Of a stretch of DNA of 64,000 bases, positions 56,840 to 64,000 are shown one piece after another. The position numbers and the translations under genes were made by a program. Source of the stretch: Neisseria zalophi (GTDB lineage: Bacteria; Pseudomonadota; Gammaproteobacteria; Burkholderiales; Neisseriaceae); assembly GCF_008807015.1 (NCBI RefSeq), contig NZ_CP031700.1:496001-560000 (forward strand), written 5' to 3'. Every line of letters starts with the position of its first letter. The first letter of the stretch is position 1. The notes under the pieces are model-generated. The model had not been told where the DNA came from. It ran no database searches and saw nothing but the letters and a program-made list of their open reading frames with translations.

Positions 56840-58452
56840 TGTTTTGACTCCGTACGGGAAAAAAGTATAACGGGTAGCAGTCCGGTTAGCACAATAAATA
56901 GGGCGGGAAGGGCGGCATTGGCAAATTGTCCTTCAATCGTAAAAGCATAAACTCTTATGGCCAAAGTATCCCAGTCATAAGGACGTGTCATTAGGGTAAT
57001 CGGCATTTCTTTCATAACATCAACAAATACCATTAATAAGGCCGTACCGAGAGAACCTTTTAATAGCGGTAGGTAAATACGACGTAATACTCCGATGCTT
57101 GTGCAACCGAGTGAGCGGGCAGCTTCCGTTTGTGAAGGGCTTATTCGTTCTAAGCCTGCTTCTGCCGAAGCATAAGCAATAGCAAGAAAACGTATTAAAT
57201 AAGCGATAAGCATGACGACCAGTGTGCCTTTAAAAATAGCTGTTGTATCTTCCGGTAAATTTAAGTGGGCGATTAAAATATTATCTAACCACGCAACGGG
57301 TACAAAAATTCCGACAGCCAATACGGTGCCGGGAATGCCGTAACCTAAGGTTGCAATGCGTGCAGCAACCGCAGCAAAGCGGCTTTTGTCTGTGCGCTTG
57401 GCAAGTGCTAGTAACAAAGCAGTTATTGCGGTTAGCACTGCCGCAGCCAAACCAGCAGCAAATGAGTGCCATGCGTGTAACCACAAAGATGTATTGAAGC
57501 CGTCATCCCATGTTTCATAAGCCCAAAAGCCAAGTTGTATCAGTGGTATAAAAAAAGCAAATAATAAAATGAGGCTGCAATAAATTGTAGCTAACCATTT
57601 TAGGCCGTCTGAAAGTGGTTTCCGGCGATGTTGTTGAGCCTTGCCTGATTGGTTAAAGCGCCTGTTGCCACGGCTCAGTTGTTCTAAGGCTAATAAAATA
57701 AATACCAGTGTAATCAGTAGGGCGGCAAGCTGTTTAGCCGTTTCTAATGAATAGAAATCAAACCAAGCTTGATAAATAGCGGTGGTGAAAGTGTCGTAAC
57801 CGAATACTGAGACGGTACCGAAGTCTGCTAATACTTCCATTAAAGCTAAAATACTGCCACCTGCAACCCAAGGGCGGGCCATAGGTAGGGCTAACTTGAA
57901 AAAAGCGCTTTTGGGAGAAAGGCCTAATGATGCACCTGCTTCTAATGCTCGTTGTCCCATGCTCATAAATGCATTTCTGGCAAGTAAGTAAACGTAAGGA
58001 TAAAACGTTAAACTCATCACTACGGTCAAGCCGAAACCGTTGCGGACTTCGGGGAGAAATTGTTCGATATTGTAGTGCTCTCGGATAATGGTATTAATCG
58101 GACCGGTATAGTCGAATAAGCCCAGTTGGGTGAATGCCAGGACATAAGCAGGCACAGCCATGGGTAGCATTAATGCCCAAAAGAAAAAACGTCGAAGTGG
58201 AAAGTCATACATGGCCGTCAACCATGCACATGATGTGCCGAGAACGGTTACCCCAATACCGACACCCAGTATGAGAAAAAATGTATTTTTTAATAATTCG
58301 GGTAGTTGGTAATCAAGTAAGAATGTCCAGATTTCAGTGTCGAATTCCCCTAAAGCGGCAACGATCACAGATAAAGGGATTAGTAAAAGTATGATGCACA
58401 ATATCAGCCATATACGTGGTAGTAAAAGCTTGGAAGTATGTAATAATTTCAT
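56836..58452 (-). CDS. fbpB: Ferric iron ABC transporter permease
   Basis: 538 residues with about twelve membrane helices in two homologous halves, as in fused FbpB/SfuB permeases. Each half has the ABC permease loop (EAGASLGLSPKSAFFKLALPMARP and EAARSLGCTSIGVLRRIYLPLLKG). It overlaps fbpC by four bases. Unlike the classic neisserial fbpABC order, fbpA is not upstream in the operon but divergent across a 242-base region. Confidence 0.93.
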   Translation of the reverse strand: MKLLHTSKLLLPRIWLILCIILLLIPLSVIVAALGEFDTEIWTFLLDYQLPELLKNTFFLILGVGIGVTVLGTSCAWLTAMYDFPLRRFFFWALMLPMAVPAYVLAFTQLGLFDYTGPINTIIREHYNIEQFLPEVRNGFGLTVVMSLTFYPYVYLLARNAFMSMGQRALEAGASLGLSPKSAFFKLALPMARPWVAGGSILALMEVLADFGTVSVFGYDTFTTAIYQAWFDFYSLETAKQLAALLITLVFILLALEQLSRGNRRFNQSGKAQQHRRKPLSDGLKWLATIYCSLILLFAFFIPLIQLGFWAYETWDDGFNTSLWLHAWHSFAAGLAAAVLTAITALLLALAKRTDKSRFAAVAARIATLGYGIPGTVLAVGIFVPVAWLDNILIAHLNLPEDTTAIFKGTLVVMLIAYLIRFLAIAYASAEAGLERISPSQTEAARSLGCTSIGVLRRIYLPLLKGSLGTALLMVFVDVMKEMPITLMTRPYDWDTLAIRVYAFTIEGQFANAALPALFIVLTGLLPVILFSRTESKQ

Positions 58453-58549
58453 CAGTTTTCAGACGGCCTGTTAGTTGTAATATCGGTGGCTATTATTCAG
58501 AATTTTAGTAAGAGAATATTAAACTTATTATAATAGTTTTTGTTAAGAA

Positions 58550-58564
58550 TGATAATTTTTATTG
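58550..58564 (+). promoter_or_regulatory. Fur-box-like site between fbpB and fbpA
   Basis: TGATAATTTTTATTG agrees with the Fur core TGATAATNATTATCA at most positions, chiefly the left half. A wider dyad, TTAAGAAT (58543-58550) with ATTCTTAA further right (about 58577-58584), surrounds it. It would serve both divergent transcripts. Confidence 0.45.
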
Positions 58565-58694
58565 TTCTTAATGTTATTCTTAATTAAAATAGCCAGTACT
58601 TGGCAATCTCCATTGTTTTAAATTAAAACCCTTGTTTTATTTTACATATGGGATTTCTGTCATCCCATCGTTTCCTTAGAAAGGATCATAAAAT

Positions 58695-59687
58695 ATGATG
58701 AAAAAAACCTTGGCCGTTTCAGTTGCATTATTGCTAGCGGCTCCTGTATTTGCTGAAGAGTTAGTTGTTTACTCTTCTCGCTCTGATAATCTTTTACGTC
58801 CGGTTGTTGAGGCTTATCAGAAAAAAACAGGTGTATCCGTTAAGTTGGTGAATGATAAAGCCGGTCCTCTAATGGAAAAACTTAAAGCAGAAGGTAGTAA
58901 TAGCCCAGCCGATGTATTGATTACTGTTGATGGTGGTAATTTATGGCAAGCTACTCAAATGGGTTTGTTGAGACCAATAAATTCCGCAACATTAAAGAGT
59001 AATATTCCCGCTAATCTGCGGGATCCCAAAAATCAGTGGTTCGGTCTTTCTGTGAGAGCGCGTACTATTTTTTACAATACAAATAAAGTAAAACCCTCTG
59101 AGCTTTCTACATACGCTGATTTGGCCGATCCGAAATGGAAGGGGCGTTTGTGCTTGCGGACATCTAATAACGTTTATAACCAATCTTTAGTCGGTACAAT
59201 GATTGCTAACCATGGTCAGGTAAATACTGCCCGAATTGTTAAAGGCTGGGTGAATAATTTAGCAGTCGCTCCTTTCCCTAATGATACTGCTATGATGGAA
59301 GCTATTGGTGCAGGTCGTTGTGATGTAGGTATCGGCAACACATATTATTACGGACGCTTGATGGATAAAAAACCTGATTTACCTGTTGGTATTTTCTTTG
59401 CTGATCAGCAAGGAAAAGGTACTCATGTAAATGTATCTGGTGCAGGCGTTGCGAAATACTCGAAAAATGTACCACAAGCTCAAAAATTTATTGAGTGGTT
59501 GAGTGGTAGTGAAGCACAAAATTTATTTGCTGATTTAAACCATGAATATCCTGCTAACCCCAAAATTAATCCTGATCCCAAAGTGGCAAAATGGGGTAAA
59601 TTTAAACAAGATCTTATTAATGTATCAGTTGCCGGTAGTAATCAGCAAAAAGCTGTGATGCTCATGAAGCGGGCAGGGTATAAATAA
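58695..59687 (+). CDS. fbpA: Periplasmic ferric-iron-binding protein
   Basis: 330 residues. Signal peptide ([20 protein letters not shown], about 1-21). The mature protein has the transferrin-like ferric-binding fold: ...[20 protein letters not shown] at the start, [15 protein letters not shown], and the paired tyrosines in G-N-T-Y-Y-Y-G-R-L (about 215-223). The usual neisserial start N-G-Q-H is replaced by S-S-R-S, so the histidine ligand seems absent. It resembles the alternative FbpA/FutA class. It is divergent from fbpBC. Confidence 0.88.
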   Translation: MMKKTLAVSVALLLAAPVFAEELVVYSSRSDNLLRPVVEAYQKKTGVSVKLVNDKAGPLMEKLKAEGSNSPADVLITVDGGNLWQATQMGLLRPINSATLKSNIPANLRDPKNQWFGLSVRARTIFYNTNKVKPSELSTYADLADPKWKGRLCLRTSNNVYNQSLVGTMIANHGQVNTARIVKGWVNNLAVAPFPNDTAMMEAIGAGRCDVGIGNTYYYGRLMDKKPDLPVGIFFADQQGKGTHVNVSGAGVAKYSKNVPQAQKFIEWLSGSEAQNLFADLNHEYPANPKINPDPKVAKWGKFKQDLINVSVAGSNQQKAVMLMKRAGYK

Positions 59688-60050
59688 TTATAATCTCTGA
59701 AAAAGTAAAAAAAGAGGTTCTGAAAAATAACCCATCTGGATTTACCTGCAAAGGTTAAATTCAGATGGGTTATTTTAATATTTAATATGGTCGCTAAAGC
59801 TTTAAATGATTTATATAATTTAAATAAGGACGGTCTAGTTAAAAAAATAATATTATTTTTATAATATATTTTAGCTATTCCGGCCATGAAAGTATTTTAA
59901 AATTATTTAACTTTACCCTATTGTTAAGTATGCCATAATAATCAGAATTTTTATGCATAATGCTTTAAATTTATTATATTTCTAATAAATATATAATTTT
60001 TGCTTTTTAATATAAGCGACATTATTTTCAATATTCTATTGGGAGTTATT
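59688..60050. other. Intergenic region after fbpA
   Basis: About 360 bases. The first 90 hold the fbpA terminator; the rest is AT-rich with no gene. The downstream promoter of the acyltransferase should lie near its end. Confidence 0.55.
59724..59776 (+). terminator. Terminator of fbpA
   Basis: AAAATAACCCATCTG (59724-59738) pairs with CAGATGGGTTATTTT (59762-59776); the loop itself can pair as ATTTACC with GGTTAAAT. Ends in T-rich sequence. Confidence 0.75.
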
Positions 60051-60935
60051 GTGAATAAGTTGGTTAATCTTATTTTTCGGATGTTGTCGGTATTGCCGTT
60101 ACCTTTTTTACACTCTATAGGCAGGTGTCTTGGGAGTCTTAATTTTTATCTATCAGCAAAAAATAGCAATTTGATACGTAATCATTTAAATACTGCGGGT
60201 CTTACGGCTGATGATGCAGTGATTAAGGAAATATTGCAGGAAACAGCCAAAAGTGGGTTAGAGTTGCCGGTAGCTTTTTTTAGGAAGCCTGAAGATATTG
60301 CGGCACTGTTTCATCAAGTTTATGGTTGGGAACATATTCAGACGGCCTTAAATAATAAGGAAGGCTTATTATTGGTTACTCCTCATATTGGTAGCTATGA
60401 TCTCGCTGGTCGGTATATCAGCCATTATTTACCATTTCCATTAACTGCTATGTATAAACCGCCTAAAATTAAGGCGTTTGATAAAGTTATGCAGGCTGGG
60501 CGCGTACGTGGCAATGGCAGGACAGCACCTACGAATATGCAAGGGGTGAAGCAAATTATTAAAGCACTTCGTTCTTGTGAGGCAGTTGTTTTGTTACCTG
60601 ATCATGTTCCGGAACCGAAAGAAGGAGGTGAGGGCGTATGGGCAGATTTTTTTGGGCGGCCGGCATATACCATGACTTTGGCTGCCAAATTGGCGCAAGT
60701 TAAAGGTGTTCGTACATTATTTTTTTGTGCAGAGAGGCTGCAGAAAGGGAAAGGTTTCATTTTGCATATAGAACCATTGCAGGGAGAGTTGACTGGTGAT
60801 AAAGCACATGATGCAAAAGTGATTAATGAAAATGTGGAATATTGGATTAAGCGTTTTCCGAAACAATATCTATTTGCTTATAATCGTTATAAACATCCGG
60901 CAGGTGCACCTTTCCCACCTTCTGAAGCTGTCTGA
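60051..60935 (+). CDS. Lipid A (lysophospholipid-type) acyltransferase, HtrB/LpxL family
   Basis: 294 residues from GTG 60051 with GGGAG eight bases upstream; the frame extends to 60000 but with a poor start. Membrane-anchored N-terminus (about 6-25), then the acyltransferase motif H-I-G-S-Y-D (H-x4-D, about 109-114), a second motif region LLPDHVPEPKEGG (about 182-194) and VWADFFG. It would add a secondary acyl chain to lipid A at the inner membrane. The heptosyltransferase gene follows by 14 bases, so LPS synthesis genes are paired here. Which acyl position (LpxL or LpxM) cannot be told. Confidence 0.88.
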   Translation: MNKLVNLIFRMLSVLPLPFLHSIGRCLGSLNFYLSAKNSNLIRNHLNTAGLTADDAVIKEILQETAKSGLELPVAFFRKPEDIAALFHQVYGWEHIQTALNNKEGLLLVTPHIGSYDLAGRYISHYLPFPLTAMYKPPKIKAFDKVMQAGRVRGNGRTAPTNMQGVKQIIKALRSCEAVVLLPDHVPEPKEGGEGVWADFFGRPAYTMTLAAKLAQVKGVRTLFFCAERLQKGKGFILHIEPLQGELTGDKAHDAKVINENVEYWIKRFPKQYLFAYNRYKHPAGAPFPPSEAV

Positions 60936-60949
60936 AAAATCTGATTATC

Positions 60950-62029
60950 ATGAGTATAGTTAAAAAAAATAAGCAATTTTTAATTATTAAATTACAACAT
61001 CATGGTGATGTATTATTGACGACACCTTTGATCGATAAAATTAAACATACTTATCCAGATAGCCATATTGATATGTTGGTGTATAAGGAAACGGCTGATA
61101 TTCTTCATGACAACCATAGGATAAGACAGATTTTTACGATTGATCGTCAATGGAAAAAAGCCGGCATATATACACAGCTAAAACATGAGTATGAGTTATT
61201 TTCCAAATTAAAAGTACACCGTTATGATTGGATATTTAATCTTTCAGATCAATGGAGGGCTGCTGCTATAGCAAAATTATGTGGTTTGCAAAGCGTTGGC
61301 TTTAAATATGCTAAGCGCAATAATGCATTATGGCGGTTTTGTCATAATGAACTATATGAAGAATTAGGGCCTGAGCATCATATTGTAGAAAATCATCTTA
61401 CTGTTTTATGTCCATTAGATTTGCAAGATGACTATGTACCGTGTGTGAACATGGAAATTGACCCGGCAACTCGAAAAGAATTACATCATAAATTATATGA
61501 GCGTGGTTGGCAGGGTGAAGAATATATATTGATACATCCTGGGTCGCGGTGGATATTTAAATGTTGGGATAATGATAAAACTACTGAGCTTTTACAACGG
61601 CTACTTGATGCTGGTTATAACATTGTTGTCACTGCTGCCCCTGATGCTGTAGAGCAGGCAATGTTAGCTGAAATAACAGGCCGTCTGAAAATACCGCAAC
61701 AAGTTAAGCTGTGGCAGCTATCCGGTGTGCTTAATCTGCGTGAACTGGCGGCAGCTATAGATGGTGCAAAATTGTTTATAGGTGTCGATTCAGTACCAAT
61801 GCATATGGCGGCAGCACTTGATAAGCCTCAAATAGCTTTATTTGGTCCTAGTTGGGTTAGTCGTTGGCGGCCATATTCCGATAAGGCTACCGTGATATGG
61901 GCGGGTGATTTTGGTGATTTGCCTCATCCAGATAGTATTAATACAGCAGATAGCAAACGCTGGTTAAGTAAGATTCCTGTTGATGCCGTATGGTACGCGG
62001 TAAAAGAGAGGCTGATGTTAACAAACTGA
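60950..62029 (+). CDS. rfaQ: LPS heptosyltransferase (GT9, RfaQ-like)
   Basis: 359 residues, GT-B fold. N-terminal FLIIKLQHHGDVLLTTPLI (about 10-28) and C-terminal ILIHPGSRWIFKCWDNDK (about 181-198) and FIGVDSVPMHMAAALDKPQIALFGPS (about 281-306) are the signatures of glycosyltransferase family 9; the phrase R-W-x-x-K-x-W matches heptosyltransferase III (RfaQ). It adds a heptose to the inner core of LPS, in the cytosol. An uptake sequence lies within the gene. Confidence 0.88.
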   Translation: MSIVKKNKQFLIIKLQHHGDVLLTTPLIDKIKHTYPDSHIDMLVYKETADILHDNHRIRQIFTIDRQWKKAGIYTQLKHEYELFSKLKVHRYDWIFNLSDQWRAAAIAKLCGLQSVGFKYAKRNNALWRFCHNELYEELGPEHHIVENHLTVLCPLDLQDDYVPCVNMEIDPATRKELHHKLYERGWQGEEYILIHPGSRWIFKCWDNDKTTELLQRLLDAGYNIVVTAAPDAVEQAMLAEITGRLKIPQQVKLWQLSGVLNLRELAAAIDGAKLFIGVDSVPMHMAAALDKPQIALFGPSWVSRWRPYSDKATVIWAGDFGDLPHPDSINTADSKRWLSKIPVDAVWYAVKERLMLTN

Positions 62030-62168
62030 TAAGTGGAAAAAAGCTACTTTGCAATCAATTAATAAAAAATACTGCCATCTATTTTTTAAATTCCTTTGTT
62101 CTATATGGCTTATTGAATCATTTATTTATGAAGAAGAGTAGTATGGCTGCCTAGTAACTATATTGTAA

Positions 62169-62213
62169 AACACCGACCTTGTATCTATATGATTAAAGGT
62201 CGGTGTTCTATTT
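62169..62213. terminator. Bidirectional terminator between the heptosyltransferase and PBP1A genes
   Basis: AACACCGACCTT (62169-62180) pairs exactly with AAGGTCGGTGTT (62196-62207), then CTATTTTTT. Convergent genes on both sides. Confidence 0.8.
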
Positions 62214-62225
62214 TTTGCCTAAATT

Positions 62226-64000
62226 TTAAAATAGTGAGTCCAGTTGAGAATTACCAGGGGCAAGAGGTTCTGGCCTATTATTACCACCAGTGTTGCCTTT
62301 GCTGTTTAAAGGCTCAAGTGGTTTTTCTATAGGCTTATATTCTTCTGGTGATACTGCATTTGCTTGTTTTTTAGGCTCTGTATTTGCATCCTGCTCTTCG
62401 TTTCTAACCGGTCTGCTAGAACGGTTATCTAATGGTAAATCAGGATTGGTTGTTTGTTGCTCTTTGAGGAAGTAATAACCATTACGGCTAACCATTCCCT
62501 CTGGAGCTTTCATACCTTTTACTGGTATACCTTTTAAAGCAAATCTCATATATTCAACCCATACTGGCAATGCGATTGTGCCACCATAACCGGCTCGGCC
62601 CATGCTGTGAGGTTTGTCATAGCCGATATATACAGCCGTAACAATATCAGGGTTAAAACCGACAAACCAAGCATCCTTATTATCATTGGTTGTTCCTGTC
62701 TTACCCGCGATGTCGGAACGCCCTAGTGCACGGGCACGGGTGGCCGTTCCTAGGCGCACAACATCCTGCATCATTTTGTACATGATATAAGCGTTACGAG
62801 GATCAATGGCTTGTGGCGCATTCTCACCTGCCACTAAGGGGCGCATTTGTGCTCTCAGGCGTCCTCTACCGTCATAAATACGATCGATAACGTAAGAAGA
62901 TACTTTATATCCGCCATTGGCAAAAACAGTATAGCCTTCAGCCATTTTCAAAGGTGTTGTTTCACCTGTGCCGAGTGCCATAGAAAGACCGGCGGGTATT
63001 TCAGACGGCTTGAAGCCAAAACGCTGAATATATTCTTTTGCATAGTCTGTGCCGATGGCCATTAAAATGCGTATGGAAACCATATTTTTTGAGGCAGTTA
63101 AAGCCTGCTTCAAAGTAATGAATCCAGAGTAGCGGCCGTCTGAATTTTTAGGATTCCACGCTCTACCATTTCGTCCCTGTCCAGGTAAGGAAAGTGGTGC
63201 ATCATTTATAACAGTAGCCATCGTCATACCTTTTGCTAACCCAGCGGAATAAACAAAAGGTTTGAATGATGAGCCTGGTTGGCGTTGAGCCTGAGTGGCG
63301 CGGTTAAATGTTTTGCTGTGAAAGTCATAACCACCCACTAAAGCCCGAACTGCACCTGTCTTGGCATCTAAGGAAACCAGTGCTCCTTGTAATAAAGGCT
63401 CTTGAGCGACACGCCATTGCTTACCATTTTGCTTCACTCTGATAACGGCACCTTTTCGAATTTGCCGATCTCCCATTTTCTGGTTATTAACGGCTCTTGC
63501 AGCAAAGCCTAATTCAGAAGAACTTAAGGTGGTTTGATTGCCGTTTGGAAGTTGTATTTCAACACCTTTTTTTGATGTATTTAAAACAACCGCCGGAACC
63601 ATACTATCAACTGTATATAGTGTAGAAAGGTATTGCCCGATGGTTTCTTCTACATTATCAGTTTTGCTTAGATCCAGATAGTTTTCAGCACCACGATAGC
63701 TGCTGCCTCTATCAAATCCGCGTAATGTTTTTCGCAAGGCCTCAGTTGCTACACGTTGATTTGCTGTGCTGACCGTTGTATAGACTTTAAAGCCTTGAGT
63801 GTAGGCTTCTTCTCCATATTTTTCATATAGTTCCTGCCTAACCATTTCGGCTACATAAAGTGCACTTTGATCAATTTTTTGCGTATAACGTTTGTAAGTC
63901 AGCTCTTCTGTGAGAGCTTGATCACGTTCTTGCGGAGTGATCATCTTTTCTTCGACCATATTGTTCAGAATATATTTCTGACGTAATTTTGCACGTTCTG
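62226..64000 (-). CDS. mrcA: Penicillin-binding protein 1A, N-terminus outside the window
   Basis: Open to the right edge (the frame continues through 64000 as E-R-A-K-L-R-Q-K-Y), so the N-terminal transglycosylase domain is mostly missing. The transpeptidase domain shows all three motifs: S-S-F-K (in PGSSFKPFVYSAG, about 233-245), S-K-N (about 288-290) and K-T-G-T-T (about 420-424). The OB-type insert is before it. The C-terminal tail is charged and low in complexity (NTEPKKQANAVSPEEYKPIEK). It cross-links peptidoglycan in the periplasm. Confidence 0.95.
   Translation of the reverse strand, partial: ERAKLRQKYILNNMVEEKMITPQERDQALTEELTYKRYTQKIDQSALYVAEMVRQELYEKYGEEAYTQGFKVYTTVSTANQRVATEALRKTLRGFDRGSSYRGAENYLDLSKTDNVEETIGQYLSTLYTVDSMVPAVVLNTSKKGVEIQLPNGNQTTLSSSELGFAARAVNNQKMGDRQIRKGAVIRVKQNGKQWRVAQEPLLQGALVSLDAKTGAVRALVGGYDFHSKTFNRATQAQRQPGSSFKPFVYSAGLAKGMTMATVINDAPLSLPGQGRNGRAWNPKNSDGRYSGFITLKQALTASKNMVSIRILMAIGTDYAKEYIQRFGFKPSEIPAGLSMALGTGETTPLKMAEGYTVFANGGYKVSSYVIDRIYDGRGRLRAQMRPLVAGENAPQAIDPRNAYIMYKMMQDVVRLGTATRARALGRSDIAGKTGTTNDNKDAWFVGFNPDIVTAVYIGYDKPHSMGRAGYGGTIALPVWVEYMRFALKGIPVKGMKAPEGMVSRNGYYFLKEQQTTNPDLPLDNRSSRPVRNEEQDANTEPKKQANAVSPEEYKPIEKPLEPLNSKGNTGGNNRPEPLAPGNSQLDSLF

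Overview
The window is chromosomal DNA from a member of the Neisseriaceae. The evidence is the Neisseria-type DNA uptake sequence in the dialect AGGCCGTCTGAA, which occurs dozens of times, often as inverted pairs that form terminators. The genes are also typically neisserial: fbpABC, phhAB, aceK, a factor-H-binding-protein-like lipoprotein, and a TspB-bearing filamentous prophage. Base composition is moderate to low GC. I cannot name the species.

Layout. 1-6.0 kb: housekeeping genes (end of an exonuclease/GIY-YIG protein, HAD phosphatase, hemerythrin-like protein, ksgA, glnQ-type ATPase, dsbD). 6.2-9.3 kb: a 1036-residue beta-helix protein with a BapA-like N-terminus and no Sec signal. 9.8-24.4 kb: S49 peptidase, groES - small lipoprotein - groEL, a two-gene ABC exporter, metG, initiator tRNA, photolyase, phhA/phhB, an adhesin-E-like lipoprotein and topA. 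24.5-31.7 kb: a filamentous (inovirus) prophage with HUH Rep, a possible ssDNA-binding protein, a coat protein, TspB, a DUF2523-type protein, Zot, a 370-bp structured non-coding region and an IS110/Piv-type recombinase. It sits between topA and rsmD. 31.8-39.8 kb: rsmD, a thioesterase, a TPP-riboswitch-controlled thiamine cluster (thiC, thiO, thiS, thiG), a DUF937-OmpA fusion and an MBL-fold hydrolase. 39.9-48 kb: a periplasmic ATP-dependent DNA ligase, a Bcr/CflA-type exporter, aceK, coaD, a BI-1 family protein, an fHbp-like lipoprotein and an L,D-transpeptidase. 48.0-53.2 kb: a 0.9-kb AT-rich gap, then a tight five-gene operon (TPR membrane protein, pseudo-receiver protein, MglA-like small GTPase, winged-helix/roadblock-like protein, roadblock protein). 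53.3-55.5 kb: a second beta-helix protein, paralogous to the first. 55.8-59.7 kb: fbpC and fbpB divergent from fbpA, with Fur-like dyads. 60.0-64 kb: a lipid A acyltransferase, a heptosyltransferase and a PBP1A cut by the window end.

How the parts fit. Several blocks form functional units: phenylalanine hydroxylase with its pterin recycler; thiazole and pyrimidine branches of thiamine synthesis behind a TPP riboswitch; ferric-iron uptake; and two LPS-synthesis genes. The least explained parts are the GTPase/roadblock operon, the pair of beta-helix proteins, and the structured RNA-like region beside the phage recombinase.
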